Shown: positions 1 through 9,383 of the stretch, one piece after another
Layout of the letters: the number at the start of each line of letters is the position of its first letter
Position numbering within the stretch: position 1 is the stretch's first letter
Origin: Chitinivorax tropicus
GTDB lineage: Bacteria > Pseudomonadota > Gammaproteobacteria > Burkholderiales > SCOH01
Length of the DNA stretch: 44,564 nucleotides
Direction: 5' to 3'
Assembly: GCF_014202905.1 (NCBI RefSeq)
Contig: NZ_JACHHY010000026.1
Coordinates: 1-44,564 of the forward strand
Notes under the pieces: model-generated
Seen by the model: the letters and a program-made list of their open reading frames with translations, nothing else
Told to the model about the DNA's origin: nothing
Databases searched by the model: none
Position numbers and translations under genes: made by a program

Positions 1-1
1 C

Positions 2-70
2 TGGCAGCTTGGCTGCGTCGGTCTGGGTATCGCGATCTGGATCAAGGTGATTCACCTGATTGCGTTTTGA
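2..70 (+). CDS. C-terminal end of a membrane protein (partial)
   Basis: Only the last 22 codons are inside the window, ending at a TGA at 68-70. The tail is very hydrophobic, with Leu/Gly/Ile/Val residues and a single Lys, and reads like a final transmembrane helix. The family cannot be named from so little. It is convergent with the adenine deaminase gene, and a hairpin lies between them at 164-185. The frame is inferred from hydrophobicity and the stop codon alone. Confidence 0.4.
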   Translation, partial: WQLGCVGLGIAIWIKVIHLIAF

Positions 71-163
71 TGGCTGGTGCAAAACGATGGTTCATGGCTA
101 TGCCGTGGAGCGAGTTTGTCTGGAATTATCCATAGCCATCTGCGGTCCACAACACATCCGACA

Positions 164-185
164 TGCCCAATATGGCAATTGGGCA
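164..185. terminator. hairpin between convergent genes
   Basis: An 8-bp perfect inverted repeat, TGCCCAAT / ATTGGGCA, surrounds a 6-nt loop. It lies between the plus-strand membrane-protein end (70) and the minus-strand adenine deaminase end (215). No run of T follows on either strand, so it is at best a weak bidirectional terminator or a 3'-end stabiliser. Confidence 0.35.
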
Positions 186-214
186 GCGTCAATCCATCGC
201 CATAGCCTTGTCCG

Positions 215-1243
<1,029 letters not shown>

Positions 1244-1262
1244 TCATCCTATGAAGAAACGA

Positions 1263-1290
1263 AACCCCAAGACGGATACGCCCTGGGGTT
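1263..1290 (-). terminator. putative intrinsic terminator of the 194-aa gene
   Basis: Read on the minus strand, AACCCCA and TGGGGTT form a 7-bp stem with a 14-nt loop, followed by the T-rich run TTTCGTTTC. It lies downstream of the 1426-2010 gene and about 30 nt before the adenine deaminase start, so it would separate those two units. The broken T tract makes it only moderately convincing. Confidence 0.45.
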
Positions 1291-1425
1291 GGTTGGAAAG
1301 CTCGATTTTAACCCAAAGCGCACCGGCTGCAGATGACGCAGCAGTGTGGCGCGGCCAGCTCAGGGGCGGCACGCATCTTGACCGGCCCGCTACAATGTCA
1401 CCCCATCTGGCGATACGCTGCCGGA

Positions 1426-2010
1426 TCAGTCCGTCACTCGCTCTCCGGTGAAACGGTAGAACAGGCTTTTAGCCGTTTTCTTCAAGTCGCCCCTGACCTT
1501 TGAAGGGTGATGCTGTGGGCCATATCGGCCAGAATTGTAGTTGATGTACCAACCCTTGCTGTTGTAAAAATGTCTTCTGCCGTAATGCAGTTCCCCGCCA
1601 ATCACGCCAGAGTAATTGGCCTGGACGAAATCCGAGGTGGTCACGAGCCCGCCCCCCCGGATTTCACATGCCAGGGTGGGATGACCCAGCAACAGCATCC
1701 GATTGATGTCTTCATCCGTCAGCCGCTCGACATAACTCCCGCCCACAAACTTACGCAGAAAAGCCTTCATCGCGTCGGCTTTCGTCGCCTCAATCCCCAG
1801 GATCAACCGGCAGGGTATGTTGTTGTCCTCTTTCACCAACCAATTCACCACGATGCCACTGATATCGAACCAATGTGGGTCCAGTTTCATTCTCTCGACT
1901 GACAGATCGATCCAGAATGGGTTGTAAATCGTCTGCTCTTCTGTCGGTTTGATATTGGGCGGGCTATGACTCTTGCCTGATTGTGACCATCCAAGCGGGT
2001 AGGTTGCCAT
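1426..2010 (-). CDS. unrecognised 194-aa protein downstream of the T6SS operon
   Basis: I do not recognise the family with confidence. The start is well supported: AAGGAG lies 7 nt before the ATG. The protein has no signal peptide or membrane segment. The middle (residues 30-130) is mixed alpha/beta. The C-terminal part holds an aromatic/glycine-rich stretch, GGELHYG (138-144) and WYINYNSGRYG (154-164). This recalls the short GEL-x-Y...NxSGRY motif I associate, loosely, with polymorphic-toxin or effector-linked proteins. The gene lies directly after clpV, where H1-type clusters carry vgrG. It has its own promoter (2049-2077) with an overlapping palindrome, and it contains a G7 tract (C7 on the plus strand at 1652-1658). 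It could be T6SS cargo, an immunity or accessory protein, or an unrelated insertion. Confidence 0.7.
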   Translation of the reverse strand: MATYPLGWSQSGKSHSPPNIKPTEEQTIYNPFWIDLSVERMKLDPHWFDISGIVVNWLVKEDNNIPCRLILGIEATKADAMKAFLRKFVGGSYVERLTDEDINRMLLLGHPTLACEIRGGGLVTTSDFVQANYSGVIGGELHYGRRHFYNSKGWYINYNSGRYGPQHHPSKVRGDLKKTAKSLFYRFTGERVTD

Positions 2011-2037
2011 TTGTCACTCCTTGTCGGTGAAACCTCC

Positions 2038-2053
2038 ATATTGAATTCAATAT
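2038..2053. promoter_or_regulatory. 16-bp perfect palindrome overlapping the -10 box (operator candidate)
   Basis: ATATTGAATTCAATAT is its own reverse complement. It overlaps the -10 hexamer of the predicted promoter and covers the expected transcription start. A dimeric repressor bound here would block initiation. The cognate regulator is not visible nearby. Confidence 0.5.
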
Positions 2054-2077
2054 AGATTTCACTTGCCGTAGTATCAA
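2049..2077 (-). promoter_or_regulatory. sigma70-type promoter of the 194-aa gene
   Basis: On the minus strand a TTGATA -35 box (plus 2072-2077) is followed after exactly 17 nt by a TATATT -10 box (plus 2049-2054). The predicted transcript start is near 2042, about 30 nt before the ATG at 2010. The 194-aa gene therefore probably does not depend on the T6SS operon promoter. Confidence 0.6.
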
Positions 2078-2135
2078 ATGTGCCCAACCCTCCTTACATA
2101 AAAGTACGAATCAAGCTGGCAGCCGATAAGGTGAT

Positions 2136-2188
2136 GGCTGACCATGCATCATATCCACACTCAGAATGTGGAAACATGATGGCCAACC
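2136..2188 (-). other. large stem-loop in the 3' region of the T6SS operon
   Basis: On the minus-strand RNA, GGUUGGCC (plus 2188-2181) pairs over eight positions, two of them G-U, with GGUCAGCC (plus 2143-2136). Inside this lie AUCAU/AUGAU and UCCACA/UGUGGA stems closing a 7-nt loop, with small bulges between. The G-U pairs would be mismatches on the plus-strand transcript, which suggests the minus-strand RNA is the functional form. It starts about 50 nt after the clpV stop and could be a terminator without a U tract or an mRNA 3'-end stabiliser. Confidence 0.4.
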
Positions 2189-2240
2189 ACCCCCTTATGC
2201 CGCTATCCGTCAAACCGCATCGTATGGAACAGGCAAACCG

Positions 2241-4931
2241 TTATTCAAACCCGTAGCCGAATTCCGACCCATTCACCGAGATATGTACGCGGCTGACCTG
2301 CTCGCCCCGGATCATGCGGCGCAGGAATTCACCACTGATCTCGGGCAGCACGGTGTTGGTCAAGATGGCATCGATCATGCGGCCACCGCTTTCCAGCTCG
2401 GTACAGCGACTGGCGATGAGCTTGACCACGTCGTCATCGTAGGTGAATGGCACTTTGTGGCTGTCGCGAACCCGTCTTTCGATGCGTCCCAGCTGCAAGC
2501 GGATGATCGCACCCAGCATTTCGTCACTGAGCGGGTAATAAGGGATGACCACCAGCCGCCCCAGCAGAGCAGGCGGGAAGACCTTCAACAAGGGCTCGCG
2601 CAGGGCTTTGGCGATCCCCTCCGGCTCGGGCATCAGGTCAGGGTCTTTGCACAGATTGCTGATCAGATCGGTGCCTGCGTTGGTGGTCAGCAGGATCAAG
2701 GTATTCTTGAAATCGATGATGCGGCCTTCGCCGTCTTCCATCCAGCCCTTGTCGAACACCTGGAAGAAGATTTCATGGACATCCGGGTGGGCTTTTTCGA
2801 CTTCATCCAGCAACACCACACTGTATGGGCGACGGCGCACTGCCTCGGTCAACACCCCGCCTTCGCCATAACCCACATACCCCGGTGGCGCACCTTTGAG
2901 CGTGCTGACAGTGTGCGCTTCCTGATATTCGCTCATATTGATGGTGATGACATTCTGCTCCCCACCATAGAGCGCTTCGGCCAAAGCCAAGGCGGTTTCA
3001 GTCTTGCCCACACCCGATGTACCGGCCAGCATGAATACGCCGATCGGCTTGTTGGGATTGTCCAGCCCAGCGCGTGAGGTCTGAATACGCTTGGCGATCA
3101 TTTCCAGTGCATGCCGCTGCCCGATGATGCGCTGACTGAGGGTATCAGCCAGATTCAGAATGTTCTCGACTTCGTTCTTGACCATGCGGCCCACTGGAAT
3201 GCCCGTCCAGTCTTGTACCACCGCCGCCACGGCCTGGTGATCGACCGTGGGCAGGATCAGCGGTGTTTCACCTTGATGGGTGGCCAATTCGGCTTGCAAG
3301 GTTTTCAATTCTGCCAGCAAGGCGTCGCGGTCCAATGCTTGGTCACCTTCGGCGGGCACAGCTGCTGCCCCCTCCACCGCGCCTACTTGGCCGCGAAGCT
3401 GCCCACGGATCACCAGAATACGGTCCACCAGCGCTTTTTCGGCGTTCCAGCGCGCTTCCAGATCAGTCAATCGCGCCTGTTCGACCTCCAGCCGATTGTT
3501 GGCATGGGTTTCACGTTGCTCGGTGTCCATACCCACCGCCTTTTCACGAGCGATGATATCCAGCTCGGTCTGTAAGCCTTCGATGCGGCGTCGGCAGTCT
3601 TCCACCTCAGCAGGTGTCGCGTGTTGGCTGACCGCCACCCGTGCGCAGGCAGTGTCGAGCAGGCTGACTGCCTTGTCAGGCAATTGCCGGGCGGGGATGT
3701 AACGATGCGACAGGCGTACAGCCGCTTCCAGCGCTTCGTCCAGAATCTGTGTACGGTGGTGCTTTTCCATGGTGGAAGTCACCCCGCGCAACATCAGGAT
3801 GGCTTTGGTCTCATCTGGCTCGGCTACCTGCACCACTTGAAAGCGCCGGGTCAACGCCGGGTCTTTTTCAATGTGCTTTTTATATTCTGCCCAAGTCGTG
3901 GCGGCAATGGTGCGCAGGTTGCCACGGGCCAGTGCCGGCTTGAGCAGGTTGGCCGCATCGCCTGTACCGGCTGCACCACCCGCACCCACCAGCGTATGGG
4001 CCTCGTCGATGAATAGGATGATCGGTTTCTCGGAGGCCTGCACCTCCTCGATCACCTGCCGCAAGCGGTTCTCGAACTCCCCTTTCATGCTGGCACCGGC
4101 TTGCAGCAAGCCGACATCCAGCGTGCGCAGGCTGACCTCTTTCAGCGGCGGGGGTACATCCCCTTTGACGATGCGCTGCGCAAAACCCTCGACCACGGCT
4201 GTCTTGCCCACACCAGCCTCACCAGTCAGGATGGGGTTGTTCTGACGGCGACGCATCAGGATATCAATCACCTGACGGATTTCATCATCCCGCCCGACGA
4301 TGGGGTCCAGCTTGCCGGAGCGGGCTTGCTCGGTAAGGTCGATGGTAAAGCGCTTGAGCGCCTCCTGCTTGCCCATGGCCGCCGGTGCGACGGCGCCACT
4401 GGCCTCGCCTGGCACTGCTCCTGCCTGGAACCCGTCGGTGGCGCTCTGCCCCTCTTCTGGCGAGCCACCAAGAATGCGATGGAATTCTTCACAGAAGGTA
4501 TCGACCTTGATCTTCTCAAACTGTCGGGACATGGCATACAAGTGGTTGCGCAAGCCGGACATCTTCAGCATGGCCACCACCAGATGCCCTGAGCGCACCT
4601 GTGACTCACCGAACATCAGTGTGCCAAACAACCAGCCACGTTCGACCATTTCCTCGATATGGGACGACAGATCAGTGATGGAGGTCGAGCCACGCGGTAG
4701 GCGATCCAGCGCGGCGGTCAAGTCACGCGCCAGCCCGGCGGCATCCAGCGCAAAATGTTTGATGACCCGGTGCAGGTCAGAGTCGGTCAACTGCAGAATC
4801 TGATGGAACCAATGAACTGGCTCGACATAGGGATTGCCACGCAGCTTGCAAAACACGGTGCTGCTTTCGATGGAGCGGTAGCACAAGCTGTTCAGCTTGC
4901 CAAACAGCGCTACACGACTGATTTCGGCCAT
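2241..4931 (-). CDS. clpV: type VI secretion ATPase ClpV (TssH)
   Basis: An AAA+ disaggregase that pulls apart the contracted TssB-TssC sheath in the cytosol so that its subunits can be reused. The 896 residues show a ClpV-type N domain (about 1-160), a first AAA+ module with Walker A GEAGVGKT (237-244) and Walker B ILFIDE (305-310), a coiled-coil middle domain (about 430-555), and a second AAA+ module with GTSGVGKT (637-644). Position within the tss cluster, rather than beside grpE or dnaK, distinguishes it from ClpB. It is the last core gene of the operon, 48 nt after tssG; that gap contains a small GCCCC/GGGGC hairpin (4956-4969). An AAAAGGA ribosome binding site precedes the ATG. In systems carrying TagJ, as here, TagJ is known to bind the sheath protein TssB and may assist ClpV recruitment. 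Confidence 0.95.
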   Translation of the reverse strand: MAEISRVALFGKLNSLCYRSIESSTVFCKLRGNPYVEPVHWFHQILQLTDSDLHRVIKHFALDAAGLARDLTAALDRLPRGSTSITDLSSHIEEMVERGWLFGTLMFGESQVRSGHLVVAMLKMSGLRNHLYAMSRQFEKIKVDTFCEEFHRILGGSPEEGQSATDGFQAGAVPGEASGAVAPAAMGKQEALKRFTIDLTEQARSGKLDPIVGRDDEIRQVIDILMRRRQNNPILTGEAGVGKTAVVEGFAQRIVKGDVPPPLKEVSLRTLDVGLLQAGASMKGEFENRLRQVIEEVQASEKPIILFIDEAHTLVGAGGAAGTGDAANLLKPALARGNLRTIAATTWAEYKKHIEKDPALTRRFQVVQVAEPDETKAILMLRGVTSTMEKHHRTQILDEALEAAVRLSHRYIPARQLPDKAVSLLDTACARVAVSQHATPAEVEDCRRRIEGLQTELDIIAREKAVGMDTEQRETHANNRLEVEQARLTDLEARWNAEKALVDRILVIRGQLRGQVGAVEGAAAVPAEGDQALDRDALLAELKTLQAELATHQGETPLILPTVDHQAVAAVVQDWTGIPVGRMVKNEVENILNLADTLSQRIIGQRHALEMIAKRIQTSRAGLDNPNKPIGVFMLAGTSGVGKTETALALAEALYGGEQNVITINMSEYQEAHTVSTLKGAPPGYVGYGEGGVLTEAVRRRPYSVVLLDEVEKAHPDVHEIFFQVFDKGWMEDGEGRIIDFKNTLILLTTNAGTDLISNLCKDPDLMPEPEGIAKALREPLLKVFPPALLGRLVVIPYYPLSDEMLGAIIRLQLGRIERRVRDSHKVPFTYDDDVVKLIASRCTELESGGRMIDAILTNTVLPEISGEFLRRMIRGEQVSRVHISVNGSEFGYGFE

Positions 4932-4979
4932 ATTGGCGTCCTTTTCAAAAGGGGAGCCCCCAGCGGGGCACCCGTATCG

Positions 4980-6017
4980 TCAATACTGATCTGCGCGGGC
5001 CGTGTGGTCCTGTCTGCTGAATCCAGGCTTCAGCTTCAAGTCCGCCACATCGTGATCGGGGCGGCGGCTGTTCACCCAGGTATTCCAACCCAGACGTGCT
5101 GTCTTGCCGAGTTTGAGGCGGGGGACATCTTCACGGCACAGGACAACGTTGACATCCCACTCCAAGGCATCCCCGATGTAATTGCGAACCCAATCGGCCA
5201 GCCGTTGCATGCTGTCACCACCGGGCAGCAACCGCTGAAAATCGGCATGGCGGACCGGGCCGACCCGGATGCGGAACTTGTGTTGGGCGTTCCATACTTT
5301 TTTACCGATGACTGTGGTCTGGCCTAGCGCTTGCCCACCGAAACGGCCTTGCAGATGGCAAAGGCCGTCTTTGGGCAGGGGCATCCAATGGCCGACGAAC
5401 TGCTCTATCACCACCGGTACTTTGAAAAAATCACCAAGAATGGCCGCCAGGCCCTCAGCATTGTGATGATGGGGTGCCAGACGGCCTGCATAGTGCAGCT
5501 TGGCCCAATCCGGCACGCTGTCACGCTGTGTCAGTGCCTCACTGCGCAAGCCGATCATGGCCGCCATATAGCTGGCAAAGCGGTCATCCCCGGGTCGATC
5601 CATACTGACCGTCGGCTGTGCATTGGCCCAGGCGCGATAGAACAGGCTGAGCAGCCGGTGATGGAATACATCCAGAAAGCGTGACAAGGTAGGATCATTG
5701 GCGTTGCGCAGGCGGTCCCGCGCATATTCCGAAAAATGCAGGGGCATAGGGCCATTGGGCCCCAGCAACCCCAACACATTCACACCCAGACGCGGCACCG
5801 GCCCAGTCTCGGTCTGTTGCCATTGCGCAACGGAGGCTGGCTCGAATGCCAGGCTGGGTGGCTGCCCAAGCCGCACCGGGTCATCTTGCGGGCGCAAGGA
5901 TTCGCCCATGCGCGGCTTGTCAGGGTTGGCGGCCTCGATCAGCCGTAGCGCGGCATAAAATTCATAGTTCGCCGGGTGCCGGACCAGATCGGCCAGTATG
6001 GTCATAGCATCGCGCAT
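4980..6017 (-). CDS. tssG: T6SS baseplate subunit TssG
   Basis: A wedge component of the cytosolic T6SS baseplate, which with TssF, TssE and TssK forms the platform for sheath assembly. The 345 residues carry the family features: FYAALRLIEAANPDKPRMGES near the N-terminus, then the LGLLGPNGPMP and YxRDRLRN segments, and FHHRLLSLFYRAWANAQP. The start at 6017 is preferred because AAGGA lies 7 nt upstream. It overlaps the end of tssF by 16 nt; an alternative ATG at 6005 would give an ATGA overlap. Overlap with tssF indicates translational coupling of the two stoichiometric baseplate partners. Confidence 0.93.
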   Translation of the reverse strand: MRDAMTILADLVRHPANYEFYAALRLIEAANPDKPRMGESLRPQDDPVRLGQPPSLAFEPASVAQWQQTETGPVPRLGVNVLGLLGPNGPMPLHFSEYARDRLRNANDPTLSRFLDVFHHRLLSLFYRAWANAQPTVSMDRPGDDRFASYMAAMIGLRSEALTQRDSVPDWAKLHYAGRLAPHHHNAEGLAAILGDFFKVPVVIEQFVGHWMPLPKDGLCHLQGRFGGQALGQTTVIGKKVWNAQHKFRIRVGPVRHADFQRLLPGGDSMQRLADWVRNYIGDALEWDVNVVLCREDVPRLKLGKTARLGWNTWVNSRRPDHDVADLKLKPGFSRQDHTARADQY

Positions 6018-7879
6018 GTACCGATCCTTGGCGCCCAGCGCATGATCTCACCACGATCAGTGGTCGATAGCACCATTTCGGTGAAAGCGTTGATCGACAC
6101 ATATTTGGCGAAGAACCGCTCCATCACCGCACCGAACAAGATCACCCCCACCCCTCGGAAGGCAGTTTCATCCACGGTCAAGGTCACCTCCAGCCCTCTT
6201 CCATAACAGATCGGCCCAGCCACCGGCAAGCGACGGGCAATGGGTTGGGTGCGGATATGGCTGACCCCATCGATCTGCCGAAGATTGCCCGCATCTCCAT
6301 AGGCGCTGTACAAACGCAACAGGTCACGCAAACCCGCTGCCCCGTCCTTGGCATTGCTATCCACCAATGACAGGTAATTGAGGGACAGATGGCTGATCAG
6401 ACGCCACGCGGTGTCGCCCTCGGCATAAGACGGTGACGGAGGGGTGGGACCACTCACACAGCGCACGGCCAGCACAGGCGCACTGGTTTCCACCACGAAA
6501 TCCGTCTTGCCTGCGCCAATCGGCATGGTCAGCGGCAGATCACGATTGGTGCAGAGTGTCTCGATTCCCAGCTGTCGCAGATCAGACCGGAACGGCGCTT
6601 CCTGCGCATCCACCAAGGACAGGAAGACCTCGCTGCCCATATAGCTGGAACGCGGCCCTTTCAAGCGTTGTCGGTCGGACATCAGCCGGGGGGTGCGTCG
6701 CACCTGGTAATAAGCCTGCCGCCTGGTGGCATCGGCCAGATCATCCGCCGCATAGAAAGGCCGGAATTCGACCTCGGCATCCACCCCAGCACCATAGCCA
6801 CGCACGTTCAGCACTTGATAGACCTCGAAATCCTGTGGGCGGGTACGGTCAGGCACCACATGGAATTCCGTCACCTGCTGGGTCAGGTGGATACGGTCGG
6901 TGCGTTTGGAGAACAGATTGATCGCTGGTGTGGCAAACAGTACAAAGTTGTCCTTGCTGATGATCTGCTCCAGCAGCGGGTCCAGCTTGTCAAACAGCAC
7001 CAGCAGATCGATCTCGGTATCCGCGCAACGCGACATGCCACGGCGCAGCCCGCCCAGCTCGACGAACAGGAATCGCTGTGGAAAGGCGAAATACTCATGC
7101 AACAGGCGATAGCCCTGGAAGGAGCGCGGGCCATAGGGTAATAGCGCCTCGTCGTCTTCAAAGCCGACATGGCGGATGGCCGATGCGGGGATCAACTCAT
7201 GCCAGCTGGGTTTGTTGAGCGCAGGCACCACAGCCATGCCCAGGGCGTTGGCCAACAGTTGTTCCAACAGCTGGGCTGGCAGCGCATCGCTACCCTGCAG
7301 GAAAAAGGGCAGTTTATCGAGCATCAGCTCATTGAATTTCAAGCCTGCCGTGGCCCGCAGGCGGATTCGTAACAGCGACTTGACCTTGCCCAGGCGGGCA
7401 AAGCCGATGCCGCCATATTCACCGGCAAACGCCTGGTAGCGTGCTTCGACCAGCTCAAGCGGCCATAAAGTGACATCATGCCCAGTCCGGTATTCACATG
7501 CGGTCTGATCGCCCTTGCCAAGCAAACTGTGCAAGGCAGTGCCACGTGGCAGCGTAAACCCTTCGGCCAGGCTGCCTTCGCTCAGATTGGGTTGCAACTG
7601 CACCACGGCCATCGACGGGGTCGGTGCCAGGTAATGCGGGTAGACCATCTCCAGCATGTGCTGGGTGAAACGTGGAAATTCGGCATCGATCTTGAGCTGC
7701 ACCCGTGCGGCCAGAAAGCTGAAGCCCTCCAACAGCCGCTCGACATACGGGTCTGCGCACGAATAGGTTTCCAGGCCCAGCCGCCCCGCGATCTTGGGAA
7801 ACTCCTTGGCAAACTCACCACCCATTTCGCGTAGATGCTGCAACTCACGTTCGTAGTAACGAAGCAGTCGGGTATCCAT
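6002..7879 (-). CDS. tssF: T6SS baseplate subunit TssF
   Basis: The large wedge protein of the T6SS baseplate, VCA0110/ImpG family, expected near 600-630 residues; 625 are found. The N-terminus MDTRLLRYYERELQHLREMG is the classic family signature and fixes the start at 7879. A longer frame to 7978 would run into tssE and is not used. Further family segments include FLAARVQLKIDAEFPRFTQH, MVYPHYLAPTPSM and SVNAF-like text near the C-terminus (YVSINAFTEM). The ATG shares one base with the TGA of tssE (TGATG), so the two are translationally coupled. It overlaps tssG at its 3' end. Confidence 0.95.
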   Translation of the reverse strand: MDTRLLRYYERELQHLREMGGEFAKEFPKIAGRLGLETYSCADPYVERLLEGFSFLAARVQLKIDAEFPRFTQHMLEMVYPHYLAPTPSMAVVQLQPNLSEGSLAEGFTLPRGTALHSLLGKGDQTACEYRTGHDVTLWPLELVEARYQAFAGEYGGIGFARLGKVKSLLRIRLRATAGLKFNELMLDKLPFFLQGSDALPAQLLEQLLANALGMAVVPALNKPSWHELIPASAIRHVGFEDDEALLPYGPRSFQGYRLLHEYFAFPQRFLFVELGGLRRGMSRCADTEIDLLVLFDKLDPLLEQIISKDNFVLFATPAINLFSKRTDRIHLTQQVTEFHVVPDRTRPQDFEVYQVLNVRGYGAGVDAEVEFRPFYAADDLADATRRQAYYQVRRTPRLMSDRQRLKGPRSSYMGSEVFLSLVDAQEAPFRSDLRQLGIETLCTNRDLPLTMPIGAGKTDFVVETSAPVLAVRCVSGPTPPSPSYAEGDTAWRLISHLSLNYLSLVDSNAKDGAAGLRDLLRLYSAYGDAGNLRQIDGVSHIRTQPIARRLPVAGPICYGRGLEVTLTVDETAFRGVGVILFGAVMERFFAKYVSINAFTEMVLSTTDRGEIMRWAPRIGTCAML

Positions 7880-8391
7880 CAACCGAGCGCCCCCATGCCA
7901 TCGAGCACCTGCTTCTCGCCCGTCTCCAAGTTCACCGCCGTTTTCAGATACAGCCGCTCCGGTAGGGGCTGCCCCCACAGCTCGCCTTCGATTTCAAAAA
8001 CCAGCATATTGCCACCCTGGCTTTGCTCCTCCGCCAGGGCACGCACTCTGACGGTATTGCGGACGATACGGGGCTCGTAATCCCAGATGGATTGCCGCAA
8101 GCTACGCTCCAACGCCCCGAGATCCAGGCCTGAGTGAGTCCTGCCGGACAGATCCTGCATGCCGAAATTCAAGACCGACGACGCCACATGCGGGTATTCG
8201 GTCAGACTTTGTACCGTATCCAGACAGACCGTGTTCAGCAGCCAGTTCAAATCACGCAACACAGCAGCGCGCAATGCACGCATCGACAACACCCGCTTTT
8301 CACGTGGTTCCTGCCGATTACCGACTTCATCATCGGTCAGGCGATCCAGCAGGGAAGGCTGCAAACGCTCCTGGGCGGTCAGCTCGGCCAT
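7879..8391 (-). CDS. tssE: T6SS baseplate subunit TssE (gp25-like)
   Basis: A small cytosolic baseplate protein homologous to phage T4 gp25, which links the baseplate to the first sheath ring. At 170 residues it has the usual length. Visible family features are PSLLDRLTDDE near the N-terminus, LRAAVLRDLNWLLNT in the middle (the conserved EPR/LLNT neighbourhood), and VLNFGMQDLSG further on. An AAGG site sits 7 nt before the ATG. It follows tagJ after 9 nt and overlaps tssF by one base. Confidence 0.94.
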   Translation of the reverse strand: MAELTAQERLQPSLLDRLTDDEVGNRQEPREKRVLSMRALRAAVLRDLNWLLNTVCLDTVQSLTEYPHVASSVLNFGMQDLSGRTHSGLDLGALERSLRQSIWDYEPRIVRNTVRVRALAEEQSQGGNMLVFEIEGELWGQPLPERLYLKTAVNLETGEKQVLDGMGALG

Positions 8392-8400
8392 ATGGCTACC

Positions 8401-9219
8401 TTATTGATCCGCCACGGCACCTTGCTGCGCTGGTGGAGTGAGTAAGACCTGCCGGACATCCAGCAACGGGTAATCATCGGCATCGGTGGTCAGCATCCGC
8501 TGCCCCAGGCCACGCGCAGCCTCTGCTCCCAACGCCACCCAATCGGTACGCCCCGCCAACTTGAGCACGTCATCGTCAGTTTCACAGGTTTCGGCATAGC
8601 GGGTAGGGATGAAGCCAAACAACTCTCCGCCATTTGCCAATCCGACCTCGGCTGGCATCCAGATCTTGTCGCGCAGATCAGTCGGGGCTTCCATCGACAA
8701 CCGTTGGACACGCTCCCATGGCAGCCAGTAATAACGACCATTGGCAATGAATTCCAGCACCGGCCCCAAGCGTGAATCCGCATCAGCGATCCAGCTGAAA
8801 GGTACATCGTCTATCGTGCCGGCAATGGCGGGAGCTGCCTCGAAAGCCTGTTCGCGCAACCGTCGCGCCTCATCGGCCTTTCCTTCGCCCAACAGGCGCA
8901 ATGCTTCGATCAGCAACCCCAGCCATGCGGGTGGATCACCCAGCACCAACGGCGAACGCTTGCCCGCAAACACCTCGCCACGCAGCACTTCACAGCGCAG
9001 GACTTCTCGATAGGTCTGCACCATTGGCATTGCTTGCTTATCGAGGTCGGCCACCACATTCAGCTGGGTATTGGCCCGATCCCACTGCCCCATCACACAG
9101 AGCAGTTGAAACAGGAACACCCGCCGCTTGCCATCTGCCGGATGTTGGCGGACTTCCTGCTGGAGCAGTTCCAGCGCCTCTTGCAACCGCCCTGCCCGCA
9201 ACGCTTCAATGGCTGACAT
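8401..9219 (-). CDS. tagJ: T6SS accessory protein TagJ (ImpE family)
   Basis: A cytosolic accessory protein of the ImpE/HsiE family. In P. aeruginosa the homologue binds the sheath protein TssB, and its presence marks one evolutionary class of T6SS. The 272-residue reading starts at MSAIEALRAG, chosen because GAGGAG precedes it and the upstream extension to 9294 looks non-coding. The N-terminal half is TPR-like (LQEALELLQQEVRQHPADGK). The C-terminal half contains FIANGRYYWLPWERV, typical of ImpE proteins. It lies between hcp and tssE, exactly as in the H1-T6SS of P. aeruginosa, with a strong hairpin (9328-9355) separating it from hcp. Confidence 0.9.
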   Translation of the reverse strand: MSAIEALRAGRLQEALELLQQEVRQHPADGKRRVFLFQLLCVMGQWDRANTQLNVVADLDKQAMPMVQTYREVLRCEVLRGEVFAGKRSPLVLGDPPAWLGLLIEALRLLGEGKADEARRLREQAFEAAPAIAGTIDDVPFSWIADADSRLGPVLEFIANGRYYWLPWERVQRLSMEAPTDLRDKIWMPAEVGLANGGELFGFIPTRYAETCETDDDVLKLAGRTDWVALGAEAARGLGQRMLTTDADDYPLLDVRQVLLTPPAQQGAVADQ

Positions 9220-9327
9220 GCGCCCACTCCTCAAACCAGTTTTCAATTGAACAGATATCGGAAATAACAGACTCACCCTGCTGGGCAAATCCACTATTCA
9301 CGCGATCCGCGCCACCCACCAGGCCAA

Positions 9328-9355
9328 TTGGGTGCCTCGACCCGAGGCAGCCCAA
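9328..9355 (-). other. hairpin directly downstream of hcp
   Basis: A perfect 6-bp stem GCCTCG/CGAGGC with a 3-nt loop is extended by TTGGG/CCCAA across 1- and 2-nt bulges. It lies 29 nt after the hcp stop codon and has no following T run. It may protect the 3' end of a processed hcp transcript or cause partial termination before tagJ. Confidence 0.5.
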
Positions 9356-9383
9356 TGACCAAGCACGGAGAATACGTCCTGGC

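Noticed and set aside
2166-3077. 303-codon open frame on the plus strand opposite clpV
   Set aside because: It is antisense to strongly conserved ClpV sequence and has no recognisable protein features. Long antisense frames are common in GC-rich genes.
7882-7978. N-terminal extension of TssF
   Set aside because: The frame is open but lies inside tssE. The conserved MDTRLLRYYERE start and the TGATG overlap fix the start at 7879.
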